Source of the DNA: Zarea fungicola
Lineage: Eukaryota; Ascomycota; Sordariomycetes; Hypocreales; Cordycipitaceae
DNA length: 64,000 nucleotides
Assembly: GCA_900169235.1 (NCBI GenBank)
Contig: FWCC01000080.1
Location: 186,001-250,000, forward strand
Direction of reading: 5' to 3'
A program made the position numbers and the translations under genes. How positions within the stretch are numbered: the first letter of the stretch is position 1; each line of letters begins with the position of its first letter. The notes under the pieces are model-generated. The model was given only the letters and a program-made list of their open reading frames with translations. It made no database searches and was not told the origin of the DNA. Below, one piece after another: positions 19,663-30,938 of the stretch.

Positions 19663-21831
19663 TTAAATACCAAAGTCATCAGCACTACTAAAGCCTGCCA
19701 TTTCCAAATCCAGCAGCTCATCTGCAGGATTTAGCATGGACAATGGGTCGTGGTACCACATTTCACCCACATCGTCCGCCAACGGCACCAACTTTTGTGC
19801 CTCTGTGGCCATCATTTCCTGCGGCCATTTACTGGATACATTAAACGCAGGCCTATCCTTGCCACCACTCGAAGAATGGGATAGCGACAGTACCGTGTCA
19901 AGTTGCGCGAGCGTGTCCGAAATATCTACTCTCTGGTCTACCCTGCCATGCACAGTCGTGGACCTCACCGCCTTGTCGTTGCCGAATTTTTCGTAATTGT
20001 CCTCATACGACCCCGTGAGCGCCAGCGGTCTAGAAAACACACCAACAGAAGGAGTATATGGCGAGGCGCTTGCACTGCTGCTAGTGCCGCCGACCGATGA
20101 GGCCGCGCTGAGCCCAGCATACACAACCTCTCCCATCGCCATCACAGCCGGCGCCGGTGGTTGTCCGATGAGCTCTGGGTGAATGCACCATTCACGCATC
20201 TGCGACAGGAGATTCAGAAAAATGGCAGGCAGGCGACAGCCGTTTACGCCAATGGAGCTGCGGACAAACAGAAGCGTCCGGTTCAGATAGGACTCGGCGT
20301 GGAGGGAGGCTCGGTCGATCAAGGGAGCAAGCTGGCTGCGTTCCTGGACGGCGCTCGCGCACAGCTTGGCCAGGACAAAGGCAGCATACGACACGCGCAC
20401 AAACATGCCCAGAGGCAATGCACGGGCGAGATTGGTGTCTATGCTCATGAAAGTGTCCAACAGCGCATGGGAGTTTTCCACCAGCTCGGCCAGTGCTTCG
20501 ACGGCGGCTTTCACTGGTATTGTATCCTCGTTACCGCTGGAATATGATGCGTGGCTCATACGGTACGGTACGTTAAAGTCCTCGGGTGGATGGTCGACAT
20601 GAAGCGCAACCTCGCTCAGGTAGAGTCGGACAGTGTAGTACGTCATTTGCAAGGTGGGAGACGAGTGAAACTCGGCTGAACCGTGCCGCCAGTCGCCGAG
20701 TCTTCGTCTGAAGGCTGTCATCATCAGTTGCGTCTTGACATCATATATGGACGCCACTGCGCCTGGGTCATCGTAGTTGAAGGCGGAGCCAATCTCTTCT
20801 GCAATGATGAGTAAGTGAGTCCAGGCGGTGAGAATGCGGTCGCCCAGGGTCGATTGCGAGGATTGCCCCATGTGCTGAAGACAGTCTTTCGCGTAGCTGG
20901 TAACGCGCATCGTTGTCGCTCTTCGTGATGTGATCATTATCCCCATGGACTTGACGAGCACGGCAAGATACGTTCTTCTGGACTCAATATTAGTTGTATC
21001 TCTGTTTCCGACCGTCGAAATCTTGCTTTGAATACCGAAATTCGAGTCGGATTCTGGGTTGATGTTTAACGGTCTGCTTGCAATTCCAATGTCCTTGGCC
21101 ATCACTTCTGCCATGTGGATGTATTCCGAGTATTTAAACTGATTCAGACGCGTGGGAGGCTGATACCAGGTAGAGCTGACCAGCAGCGCCTGGACAAGTT
21201 CCAGCGACTTTTCACTGCTCAGTACAGTACGATTCGCATATTCTTCCAGCGCCATACGGTCCAGTTTGATGGCCAAGTCATGATGCTCCTTGCCAGCGGC
21301 TGCTGCCAAAATGGCGAGAAAAAGCATTGGCTTTGCTTGACGAAGGGTGTCCGCCGTACAATCAGGAGCCAGGTATACTATGGGATAGTTTGGGTACATG
21401 TCGCTCTTGTACTGCTGGACTAGACAACGGGCGGTTTCAATCGACAGCAGGCCCTGTTTGACGGGGTCTGTTCTGTGATGCGACGCGACAATGGCTCTGC
21501 CTATTGCCGGGGTACCGGTTTCCTGTACCTGCATTTGGCTGTGTTGTATCTGCGGCACCAGGTCAAGGACTGTAGCAGTGTGTGGATTCGGAGCTACAGA
21601 GGATGCATCCGAGGCTTTCACCATGGCACGCAGTGCGCTCATTTCCTTTTCCAACTCGGCAACTCTCGCATCAGTTCTCCTGCGCGGGTTGCGCCTCTGA
21701 ATCGGCGCAAAGACGCATTGCCTCCCAAAGCGAACGCATCGCTCGCAGACACTGGGATTTGTTTCGTCCAGCAGGCACCGGGTTTTCAAGGTCCGACAGT
21801 GCGTGCAGGCGCGGTGTGATGCAACCTCCAT
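19663..21831 (-). CDS. Zn(II)2Cys6 transcription factor
   Basis: The protein has 722 residues from the ATG at 21831 (MEVASHRACTHCRTLK). The frame stays open further upstream, but that part lies antisense to the neighbouring gene and has no domain. The zinc cluster is CTHCRTLKTRC then CERCVRFGRQC, with spacing C-x2-C-x6-C-x9-C-x2-C-x6-C. A basic linker (RRNPRRR) and a short coiled coil (VAELEKEMSALRAMV) follow, then the fungal regulator middle domain. The N-terminal layout resembles Leu3-type regulators. No intron is needed. The gene is divergent from the DUF5071-type gene at 22220, sharing about 390 bp. Its targets are unknown. Confidence 0.9.
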   Translation of the reverse strand: MEVASHRACTHCRTLKTRCLLDETNPSVCERCVRFGRQCVFAPIQRRNPRRRTDARVAELEKEMSALRAMVKASDASSVAPNPHTATVLDLVPQIQHSQMQVQETGTPAIGRAIVASHHRTDPVKQGLLSIETARCLVQQYKSDMYPNYPIVYLAPDCTADTLRQAKPMLFLAILAAAAGKEHHDLAIKLDRMALEEYANRTVLSSEKSLELVQALLVSSTWYQPPTRLNQFKYSEYIHMAEVMAKDIGIASRPLNINPESDSNFGIQSKISTVGNRDTTNIESRRTYLAVLVKSMGIMITSRRATTMRVTSYAKDCLQHMGQSSQSTLGDRILTAWTHLLIIAEEIGSAFNYDDPGAVASIYDVKTQLMMTAFRRRLGDWRHGSAEFHSSPTLQMTYYTVRLYLSEVALHVDHPPEDFNVPYRMSHASYSSGNEDTIPVKAAVEALAELVENSHALLDTFMSIDTNLARALPLGMFVRVSYAAFVLAKLCASAVQERSQLAPLIDRASLHAESYLNRTLLFVRSSIGVNGCRLPAIFLNLLSQMREWCIHPELIGQPPAPAVMAMGEVVYAGLSAASSVGGTSSSASASPYTPSVGVFSRPLALTGSYEDNYEKFGNDKAVRSTTVHGRVDQRVDISDTLAQLDTVLSLSHSSSGGKDRPAFNVSSKWPQEMMATEAQKLVPLADDVGEMWYHDPLSMLNPADELLDLEMAGFSSADDFGI

Positions 21832-22219
21832 CACGACCTGCGATGGGTTTTTTTCTGTTTCTCGGATTTGTATCGCAATTATTTGCGAACTTGGAGTGAA
21901 TGGAGCCTGAGGCACGCTTCGATGTAGTTCGAGTAGCGCGTGGCAAAGTGGCTGTGAGAGAGATATGACTCTGTCGCGATCATCTTCTGCGACCGATTTA
22001 CCCGCAAGCACGCAACTCGCAGAGAAACAACATTTCAGCATGACAAGGCTACGCAGCGTGTACTCAACAACGGCGCTCCATTTTAGGGCGACGCCATTCA
22101 ATAAGACAGCCAAGATCCTCGCCCCGCGCAGTAGTGGCTTCAAGGGACCCGCCAGCGCGATCTGTCGACCCTTCAAACCAAGATGTAACAATAATTGCTC
22201 ATCAGCACGGAAGTTCAGC
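21832..22219. promoter_or_regulatory. Divergent promoter region
   Basis: About 390 bp between the start of the zinc-cluster gene and the start of the DUF5071-type gene. Both strands have extended open frames here, but no conserved protein segment, so I take it as shared promoter and leaders. Confidence 0.4.
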
Positions 22220-23056
22220 ATGATGAGCGATAGCACTCGCACAGGTGACTTGGATAAACTCGATGGAGCAGCGTTGCTGGCGAAGCTCGTCGCACTCAGC
22301 CAGAATCAAGGCGACGCCGCTGTCTCATCAGCCACCGACGCAGAGGACGGCCAAAACGAGCAACTCCTCACCCAGCTCGTCCGCGATCGCGCTGCAGAGG
22401 CACCTGTCGCAGACGCCATCACGTTAATTTTATCAACGCCAGTAACCAGCGCTGCCTCATTTCGCACAGCATGGACTGCCGTGTCTATACTGACAGAACT
22501 TCCCCTTGACGTGCTACCGCTATATAGACAAGCCTTGGTAAACCTGTCTGCGATGGACATTGATAGCCCACCTCCTGGAATTGGCTTGTCTACGCTACGC
22601 GCACAGGGCTCAGATGTTCTACGCTTCATGGACAATCCCGACCAGGCCTGGACACCACAGCACAAGGGGGACTGGATGGCGGAAAGATCCCTGACGGAGC
22701 GAGTGCACTCGGCCGAGGCCATGCGTCCACATGTGCAGGGTTTACTCGGCTGGTTGTGCGATGTCAATTGGCCACCGTTCCAGGGATGCAGAAAACAGCT
22801 TGCGCGATTCCCAGAGGTGGTCGTACCCGCAATTCGGGAATTGCTGGCCACGGAGACGGAGGATCTTGAATGGCTTACAAGGATGATTGAGTTTGTTCAC
22901 GATGAGGTCCCTGTGGGAGCGCTATGGGAGACGATGAGAGCGGAAGTGGAAGCCAAGGTCGACAGGCATTCCACGGATGAGGATGACAAAGAACTTTCCG
23001 AGGCGGCTGAGACATGGCTCAAGGTTCTTGGCGATTCAGAGAGGAAGCAAGTCTAA
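22220..23056 (+). CDS. DUF5071 domain-containing protein
   Basis: The protein has 278 residues from the ATG at 22220 (MMSDSTRTGDLDKLDG); the upstream in-frame extension is not conserved-looking and overlaps the divergent regulator. The second half carries the DUF5071 marks: LLGWLCDVNWPPFQGC, RKQLARFPEVVVPAI, DLEWLTRMIEFVHD and VGALWETMRAEVEAK. The N-terminal half is helical and Ala/Asp-rich, possibly a separate HEAT-like segment. The domain is known from bacteria and fungi without an assigned activity. It is a single-exon, probably cytosolic protein, with no signal or membrane span. Confidence 0.75.
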   Translation: MMSDSTRTGDLDKLDGAALLAKLVALSQNQGDAAVSSATDAEDGQNEQLLTQLVRDRAAEAPVADAITLILSTPVTSAASFRTAWTAVSILTELPLDVLPLYRQALVNLSAMDIDSPPPGIGLSTLRAQGSDVLRFMDNPDQAWTPQHKGDWMAERSLTERVHSAEAMRPHVQGLLGWLCDVNWPPFQGCRKQLARFPEVVVPAIRELLATETEDLEWLTRMIEFVHDEVPVGALWETMRAEVEAKVDRHSTDEDDKELSEAAETWLKVLGDSERKQV

Positions 23057-24021
23057 TTCTGGCCGTAGACTGGGTTCATCTTACTTAATTTCAGGAATTA
23101 CCTGAGAATCGTATCGGTATTGGTTGAATCGCTGGTAAGCCTAGCAGTCCGCCTTCCTGCAGCCACTAGGGCGGCCTGAAGCCACTATGGCACGCCTGCA
23201 GCCACTATGGCTCCGGCAACCTCTTCCTTTAAGCAGCTGGCCATTATTATGGACGTGACCAGTAGGATGCTTGCGTGAAATTGGAAAAGTGGTAAAGAGT
23301 CGTACAAACTAGAAACTAGCCGCGCAAAGTTGGCATCCTACAGTCGCCATTCAGGTGGTCTGTTTCCAACACTCTAAAACCATTACGTTCATATTTGAAT
23401 TTATAGCACGCCTACTGCAAGGCAATTCACAAGCTAGCCTTTGAATAAGTAATTGCCACGTCAATCTCCCTGTTCCGCAACTTGCCTCACATTGTGGTGT
23501 TATCCTTTAACAGCCCATTGCCCTGGTACAAATCCAGGACGCCACCGCTGTACGCCATGGCCCGGTACGGTATTGTTCGGCACATAGCGCCATACACAGT
23601 GGGCCGTGAAAACAACGAGGAAGAGCAGGCAGTGAGAAAATAGACGAACCAGTACATCGTTCTTATGGTCCTGGGCTAGTTGCCTATTGCACTACATGCA
23701 TTTAGTTTGTCAAAATGTCCAAATTATGACTGGATTGGATCCTTCGTATTTGGCCATGTCAATAATAGCATAGCATAGTATGGAATATTTTGGTCTGGTT
23801 CAGGCCGATTGACTTCGCGATAAATTCATACACCATAATGATTGAATTCCGTAAAAGTCTAAAATAAAGAAAGAACTATGCTATAATCGGCTCCGTTCCG
23901 TGACGACAATGCTATTGTATTGGGCGATAGACGACTGAGTTGATATCGAACATAGCTGTACCATCGTAGCAATTGCTACCACCGAGCCTTGAAGCCTGTC
24001 CAATGTAGCCGCCTAGGTCTG
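23057..24021. other. Intergenic region with a short tandem repeat
   Basis: No coding frame is supported. A three-copy tandem of about 20 bp (listed separately) lies at 23156-23216. The rest is AT-rich and unremarkable. Confidence 0.5.
23156..23216 (+). repeat. Three-copy tandem repeat, unit about 20 bp
   Basis: The unit CCTGCAGCCACTATGGCACG and two near copies stand head to tail in non-coding DNA. The last two copies share GCCACTATGGC exactly. Function unknown. Confidence 0.75.
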
Positions 24022-24738
24022 CTACTTCTGGAAATTTCCATCAAGGTAGCTGATGGTACCATCGCTGTAGATAACACCGATAATAGCTGGGCTGGGTTCA
24101 ATGGTGCTACTGTTGCCATTGACGAGGATGTTATCGGCATTGAGAAAAGCGGGGTTATCGTTGAGGAGGATGCCGTTGTCATTGCCGAAGGTGTTGTTTT
24201 CATTCATGAAGGTATTGCTACCATCGGTGAAGCTGCTATTGCAACCGAGAAATGCAATATGGCCGTCGACAGAAGTGAAGCCACTGTTGATGAAAGTGTC
24301 GGAGCCGTGGACAAATATGCCAGCGCCAGGGTTAACTGGTTGGTTGCCGTAAACAATGTTGTCATTGCCATATGTAATATCATCCGGGTAGCTGATGCCA
24401 GGAATGGTGATCTCGTTATTACCAATGTCAAGAGGGATACTGCGAGCCCAATGAACTCTCATGTGCTGCGTGAGGCCGTCCTTCCTAAAAAAGGGTCGTT
24501 TTTCGCCCACCGCGGCTTCACTTCGATTGCAGCCATTTGCTGGACACCAGAATAATACAGTCTGTTCATGAACTGACTGATGGTGACGGTTCAAATCAAC
24601 CTCTCTTGTAAAATACTTGCCACAGCCTGCCTTGCAACGGTGTTTGCTTGGGTCTCTGGTATAATTAGTATAGCAGCGCTCCACATCAAAACAAAGAACA
24701 GCTAACCTATTTGAGACCCTTGTCGTATGAGAGGACAA
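24022..24738 (-). CDS. C2H2 zinc-finger protein with Asn/Gly-rich tail
   Basis: Two exons (24738-24707 and 24655-24022; intron 51 bp with TACTAAT branch) give 221 residues. Residues about 17-45 form a zinc finger (CKAGCGKYF ... RHHQSVH). A second, longer and degenerate finger follows (CPANGC ... QHMRVHW). From about residue 90 the protein is a run of loose 8-10 residue units rich in Asn, Asp and Gly (YGNDNIVYGN, FLNADNILVNGN), possibly forming a beta-solenoid-like or disordered tail. The short first exon could be preceded by others. The gene is divergent from the C2H2-ankyrin gene at 25637. A DNA-binding role is inferred from the fingers only. Confidence 0.65.
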   Translation of the reverse strand: MSSHTTRVSNRLAVLCFDVERCYTNYTRDPSKHRCKAGCGKYFTREVDLNRHHQSVHEQTVLFWCPANGCNRSEAAVGEKRPFFRKDGLTQHMRVHWARSIPLDIGNNEITIPGISYPDDITYGNDNIVYGNQPVNPGAGIFVHGSDTFINSGFTSVDGHIAFLGCNSSFTDGSNTFMNENNTFGNDNGILLNDNPAFLNADNILVNGNSSTIEPSPAIIGVIYSDGTISYLDGNFQK

Positions 24739-25636
24739 GGAGGAAGCCCTGCATTAGGTTAAAAAAAAAAGTGGCCCACACTCACATGATGTAAGGCGGT
24801 ATTTGGCAGGATACTTGTGCGTTAAAAAAATGTGTTGGGTTTGCACTGGGTACTGGGTAGGGGTGAGAGTAGTAGCTTGCTCGTAGAGGTGCACGAAGGT
24901 GGTCGGGTAGGCAGCAGCGAGCAAGGCTTGGCTAGGCTGAGAGAATGAAGGATTATAAGGCAAATTGGCTACTATGTTGGCTGATAAGAGTAGCTGAGAA
25001 TGGTCGACAAATATTCTGTATCTGGCCTCGTGCTTCTTGGTTGTTCTCGATGCAGAAAGCATGTGGTGAACCGAAAAGGTCTTCACAACAAAGAGAGGCC
25101 AAAAGAGCGATGGTACCACGAAAGCCAGATGAGAGCAGAAACAAACGTCTGGTGTTCTGATGTATTGTCTAGAAAGAGAAGAGAGGAAACAGATGAGACG
25201 GTCCCTTGGAAGCCATGGAGGGTCACGGGAGCACTGCCACTGCCTGCTACAGAGCACCACACAGTATGCGCCTTGCGCCATACAAGCTGCAGGCGCCACG
25301 TTGCTTGTCTGTGCTCAGGCCACCAACCATTCTACCCTAAAGGCAATGGATAGTTGTAGATACGTAACCAGCTTGTTCTCGCTTTTCACCCCTTTGTAAG
25401 AGTAGGCTGGTATATATGATACGACAAGGACACTGCCAGATCAACGCTGCGTCCGCCCAGATAGCGTCGTCGTAAGGCATATGATGAATGAAACAGCATA
25501 AAATCAGGAGCCGCCTTCAATCGTACAAGGAAGAGCAAGCGATATTTCCCCGCAATTTGTGCAACATCAACTCTCGCAGTTGCGAATACCAACACTGCTT
25601 TCTATTGCCAACTCATGCAAGCCGCACCCGAGGAGA
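24739..25636. other. Divergent intergenic region between two C2H2 genes
   Basis: About 900 bp. Overlapping short frames on both strands lack domains. The stretch probably holds both promoters and possibly small 5' exons of either gene. Confidence 0.4.
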
Positions 25637-27948
25637 ATGGAGCCCGTACATTCTCGCACTTTTAGCGATCAGAGCCATGCTGCTGCCAGAATCATTGCAT
25701 TGCTAGACTGGCAAGACGATTTAACGTCTGGAGCGGCGTGTGAGTGAGTGAGCACAGCCCCAGCTAACAAGCCGAACAAATTTGTCTGATAAATTTCGTG
25801 TCTAGTCTCAATGAAACTCGCTCCCATCACCATTACTGCGATGAGTGCGGTAAAAGCTTTTCACAAAGAGCTAATCTTAATAGACATAAAGCAACACACA
25901 CCTTTCTAAAACGCCTATGGCATTGCGCTGTGCCTGGCTGCAAATCATCAGGGTTTGGCGCAAAGTGCAACCTTAAAAGACACATAAACAAAATACATCA
26001 GCCTCGAGATGGAGGCAATGCACTTATGAAGAAGGCCGAGTTGAAGAGGAAACAGCCCAACGACGCCATTGCACTACTTCGAGCAGCTCAGGATCCCTCA
26101 GTCACGATGCTGAGATCGTTACTCGATCTTGGGGTCGACGTTAGATCAGTGGGGGAACAAGGAACAACACCACTGCACGTTGCCGCGGCACAGGGCAATC
26201 TGGAATCCGTCCAGTTACTGCTGATTAGGGGAGTCGACATTGATGCCACAGACAACGATGGCAATTCAGCACTTCAACATGCAGCAGGCTCTGGACACCT
26301 GCTGGTAGTGGATCGTCTTGCAAAGGAGTCCCACTGCATGACAACAGCGAACAAAAAAGGGCATACAGCGCTGCATCTGGCTATTATGATGGGTCACACA
26401 GAGATAGTGAAATTTCTCCTCGATAACATCTCGCATGTCCCAGACCAGAGCAATGAGGCGCAGGTGATTCTGGGGCTCGCGGCTGGAAGCGGCAATATCG
26501 CTACGGTGCAATTGCTGCTTCATAAGTTTCAGGCTGACCTAGGTGTCAAGGTCTTGTCATATGCGCTCAAGAAGGCATTACCGGGTGGTAACATAAGCAT
26601 AGTGCGACTGCTATGGGAAAGGGGCGCGGATATCACTTATATCGGTCATCGCGGCAGACCTGCGCTTCATTATGCGGCTTTGAGGGGTCAGCGAGATATC
26701 GTGGAGTTCCTGCTGGACAATGGAGCAAACATCAACGCAAGAACTGGTAATGGGGAAACTGCTCTTTGGGGAGCAGTATCAGAAGGTCACCAAGAAATTG
26801 CTGAGTTTCTCATTAAAATGGGAGCGGAAGTTATTCTCAGTGCATACCATCCCAAAAGCCATCTGACAGCTGCAGTCTCGAAAGGCCACATGGGGCTTGT
26901 GAAACTGCTGGTCAACTTTGAAAAAGGTGGCGACATCGACGGCTATGGTGAAATTCTTGCTGGAGCAGCCTGGAATGGCCAAGAACATGTTGTTAGACTT
27001 TTATTAGAGAGTGCAAAGGGTGATGGCCAGTTGGCCGGATGGAGCGAGGGGCCGTTTCGCAAGGCTGTGCGGCACGGCCGCGAATCCGTTATAAAGCTGC
27101 TGCTTGACAATGGAGCGGAGCTTGATACCAGCCACGGCCTTGCCGTAGCAGCAGGATACGGTTACATAGCCTGTGCAAGGCTGATGATAGACGCTGGGGC
27201 AGACGTTAATACGGCTGCGGCCAATGGTGGAACTATGCGTCCTCTTCACCAGGCCGCGGAGAACGGGCATCAGGCCATTGTGAGCTTGCTATTGGAGAAT
27301 GGTGCAGATGTTACTGCATTAAGCAACGATGGCACAACCGCTCTTCAAAAGGCGGCGATGAATGGTCACGAAGACATTGTGCTGCAGTTGCTAGGGGCTC
27401 AATATATGTATCAGAGCCAGGAGTACATTGATGGCGCATTCCTTGCTGTTTTTGCAGAGGGCCACCGAAAATCTGTGCAGCTTCTCCTTAATCATGGAGT
27501 CAAACTCAACAGCCGCCACAAGTTCGCTGGCAAAGCTTTGGTGCGGGCTGTGCAGAAGGAAAATATTACGGCAGTCAAACAGCTCCTAGAGTGTGGCCTT
27601 AGTGGCAATGCGACTGGTCCAAGGGGCGAGCTGGCCCTTGCAGAAGCGGCAGAGAATGGCAACTTCGAAATCACGGAACTGCTGCTGAAACATGGTGCAA
27701 CCGTTGATGACAGACGATGGACCATCAGTAATCCGCTCTATACAGCCTCTAAGCGCGGTTACACCTCCATGGTAGCACTTCTGTTAAAGCGAGGCGCTGA
27801 AGTTTACCTAGGACATGAATCTATAAAACGCTCTCTCGAGATAGCAGCATCAAACGGCCACACGTCTGTTGTAAATCTGCTATTGCTGACAATCGATGGG
27901 AACGAGAAGCCTGAGGCTTGCAATGATGTACTAGCACGTCGGTATTGA
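25637..27948 (+). CDS. C2H2 zinc-finger / ankyrin-repeat protein
   Basis: Exon 1 (25637-25737) and exon 2 (25806-27948) join in phase across a 68-bp intron (branch GCTAAC), giving 747 residues. Because no ATG opens exon 2, the first exon is needed; its donor GTGTGA is the frame-keeping choice. Residues about 42-65 are a C2H2 finger (YCDECGKSFSQRANLNRHKATH) and about 73-100 a second (CAVPGC ... HINKIH). From about residue 125 to the end there are some 15 or more ankyrin units (GTTPLHVAAAQGNLESVQLL, GRPALHYAALRGQRDIVEFL). The array continues beyond the stop in other frames (next entry), so this protein looks truncated. Ankyrin arrays bind proteins; partner unknown. Confidence 0.78.
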
Positions 27949-28258
27949 ATGGCCACAGGTCCCTGGCCGAACAGCTGTCGCAGCAGGGAGCTACGCTATT
28001 GTGGAATCAAAAGGAGCTTGGCGACAGACTTCGCCGGGTGGCGCGGGGCGGCGACGAAGCTGCCGTCGCTCTGCTGCTAGAGAGGGGAGCGGACGTTAAT
28101 AATTCCACCTGGCCTTCGGGATGGAATACGCCGCTTCGGTGGGCATCCAGGAGCAGAAACAGGGCCATGGCAGTGCTTCTGCTTAGGGCTGGAGCATGCC
28201 GCCGAGCTGTATCTGGGCAAAGGAAAAGGAGTTCATATTATCCATCTGACTGCGTACT
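27932..28258 (+). pseudogene. Frameshifted 3' end of the ankyrin gene
   Basis: Directly after the stop at 27946-27948 ankyrin coding sequence goes on in another frame: VLNGHRSLAEQLSQQGA, then AVALLLERGADVNN and TPLRWASRSRNR. A second break occurs at about 28196: the segment AAELYLGKGKG, close to the upstream EVYLGHES unit, is in a third frame that ends at TGA 28256-28258. No intron with usable sites and phase explains either jump. Two independent indels in the terminal repeats suggest decay of the tail, while the body stays open. Confidence 0.6.
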
Positions 28259-28271
28259 GATATTCAAGTAG

Positions 28272-28683
28272 TCCTGTGCATTTCATGATAGAAACTGCTT
28301 TATTTTGCAGGTCAATAGTGTTCACTGGCTCACTCACCTTCGTGCAGTCGGCGTGAAATCCACTGGCCACGAGCGCAGGCGTTTTAGGCCAAGAAAGTCG
28401 ATGATACGTGCTACTCTGCACATGAGGAATCACATTGGTTTAATTAGAAAAAGAAGGCATTGTTGATAGATGAATTGCGGGTGTGGGCTGTTAAAATTGC
28501 AGTATTTTTAAATTTAATAGCCGCCCTGGGTATGATGTAACGGCCACTGCCTTTCACCACTGTCACTACCAGCCACCGCCGCCACAGGAGATTGATTGTG
28601 CCACCACGTTACAGTTCTTTCATATTTCTTTGCTTGCCTGCTTGGTCTTGGTCTTTTCCCATTGCATCCCCCGCTGTTTTGAC
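28272..28683. other. Intergenic region
   Basis: Promoter region of the amidase. No feature is recognised. Confidence 0.5.
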
Positions 28684-30819
28684 ATGGATGATTACCTTGC
28701 TCTCGCTTGTCGCCCCTCTACGCAGATTTTTCCACAATCTGCAGCCCTCGTAATGACCCCAAAGCCGTCGACAGCTGAGTTGCTTAGCCTTGATGCTGTT
28801 GCACTGCAACGCAGGCTTGAGGCTCGTCTCTTGACCAGCCTAGAGCTGGTTCAGGCCTGCCTAACTCATATTAGCAAGCATGACCAGCAGGGTGCTAGGC
28901 TGGGTGCAATGATTTCCCTTGTCCCTCGGCACCTGCAAATAGAACAGTCCGAAAGGCTGGATGCCGAACGTAGCGCAGGCCGACTCAGAGGTCCTCTTCA
29001 CGGCATACCTATTCTTGTCAAGGTTTGAGACCCCTCACCGCTACCCCTCTCTTCTTTCATATCCCTGACTACCACTGTTGAATTGAGCTGACTGCATCCA
29101 GGATGCTATCGCGACCGCACCAACGCTTGAACTTGCTACAACCGTCGGTAGTCTGGCTCTTAAACGAGCCATTATACCCAGGGGCGCCAATGTCGTGACC
29201 AAAGTGAGTCCATAGTGGCGGAATCCAGGTCTAGCACATTCTGACCCTGCGACTAGCTGGCGAAGATGGGGGCCATTGTCCTAGGCAAAACGAATCTAAA
29301 CGTAAGACCGGAGTTGCAACAGACCGACTTCGCAAGTTAATGCCGGGATTACAGGGGTTTTGCAATTTCAAGTATTTTATCCCTTTCAACCTTTTTGTTT
29401 CGCCCCACTAACATCCATGTATAGAGGTGACACAAACTCGAACGGCTGGTCCGCTGTCGGTGGACAAACTCAGTCCTCATATATTGCTCGCGCACAGAAT
29501 GAAGCAAGCCGTAGCCAAGGTGTACGAGCGGTCTGTTTATATTCGTCTCATACCTTTCTGACCAGCCTCGTAGGATCCATGCGGCTCATCAACTGGGTCA
29601 GCCGTTGGTGTCTCGGCTGGCTATGCCCCCTTGGCGCTGGGTACTGAGTCGATTGGATCAATAGTCATGCCAGCTTCAAGGGCTGCCTTGTATACCCTCA
29701 AGCCTACCCTTAATACCGTGGACATGGATGGCATCTTCAAAAGCACAGCAGAGTTGGACGCTATTGGCGGTCTGGCGAAATCCACTGCCGACCTAGCGCT
29801 TCTGGCTCAGACAGTTTTGACAGACGACGCGAGGCTTGATCTGCCACCGCGAGGTTATCTTGAATGCCTGACCAAATCATTTGAAGGGCTCCAGATTGGT
29901 TTCCTGGACCCCAGAAAGTGGTCTCTCCATCCAGACATTGTACAGCTTGATGAGTCCATTTTGACGCAGATGGTGGGTTTCCCCATCTCTATCCACCACA
30001 CATGCTAATGCGTAACAGGATGATCTGTATTTTGCGGCCATTGATTGCATAAAGAAGAATGTTCCAAGCGTCTCTGTCGTCTCACCGGTTGATTTACCAC
30101 CAGCTTCTCAACTCTGGTATGAGGGGAGAAACCCAATCGATATAATTACGGGTATGTACTGTACTCCGAATCCAATTCACAGAATTAACACGACGAAGCA
30201 TATGAAGGCAAACAGGCGATGACGGCCTGGCTCGAGTTCGCCAACGTCCCGGGTCTCAAGACAATCGAAGATGTGATCAGCTTTAATCTCAGCCACGAGG
30301 AAGAAGAATTGCCGGATTGTATGCTTGAAATCCTTCCTTGTCGAAAGAAAAATTACTGACGGCATTCTTGAAGGCTATCCTGACCAGAATCAGCTGCTTA
30401 GAGCATCACGGGAGCGTCCCACGCGGGAGGTATACGAGGCTGTCAAGGCTCGCATGAAAGAAATATCAAGAGATAATGGCATAGACCAATTATTCAGGGA
30501 GAAGGGGCTGAATGTACTGGTATTCCCCATGGACAGTCTCATGGTATTCATGTCTGCCGCGTCTGGTGAGTTTGGACGACGGTCTCCGCTGGATGCTCAA
30601 ACTGCTGACAAGCATACAGGTTACCCGCTCGCAACAATGCCGGCCGGAGTTATTCCAGCAGACGGGCGGCCTTATGGGATTGGGGTAATGGCACAAGCTG
30701 GCATGGAGAGCCTCCTTTTTCAGTTTATGAGCGCCTTTGAGGCGCATTCACCCCCACGCGGTTTGCCCTCGCGCGTGCATGACGCTCTTGAGACGAATGG
30801 CGCTGTAAAAGTAGCCTAG
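28684..30819 (+). CDS. Amidase-signature family enzyme (possible frame break)
   Basis: About ten exons (28684-29022, 29102-29203, 29257-29301, 29355-29371, 29425-29519, 29574-29972, 30019-30151, 30208-30318, 30374-30565, 30620-30819) encode an amidase of normal length. The catalytic Lys lies in HGIPILVKD, then GKTNLN, GWSAVGGQTQSS, and the signature CGSSTGSAVGVSAGYAP with both serines, then GTESIGSIV. The C-terminus has the usual PLATMPAGV and PYGIGVMAQ. Amidases hydrolyse carboxamides; the substrate is unknown. The ATG could be 28684 or 28753. Between about 29480 and 29574 no canonical splice pair keeps the frame: the conserved part before it and the signature after it are one base out of register. 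The gene is therefore either broken or misread there. Confidence 0.75.
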
Positions 30820-30938
30820 AGATTAAATGGCTACTTGTTGACGTAACTTGCTTTCAACACTTTACATTCCACTTAATTATGGTAGTATTTGTCTGTTCTC
30901 TTCAAAAGGGCAGCAGGCCGTTTCTATAAATGTTCTCC

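Noticed and set aside
21832..22242. Extended N-terminus of the regulator at 19663-21831
   Set aside because: It would overlap the divergent gene's start and adds no conserved sequence.
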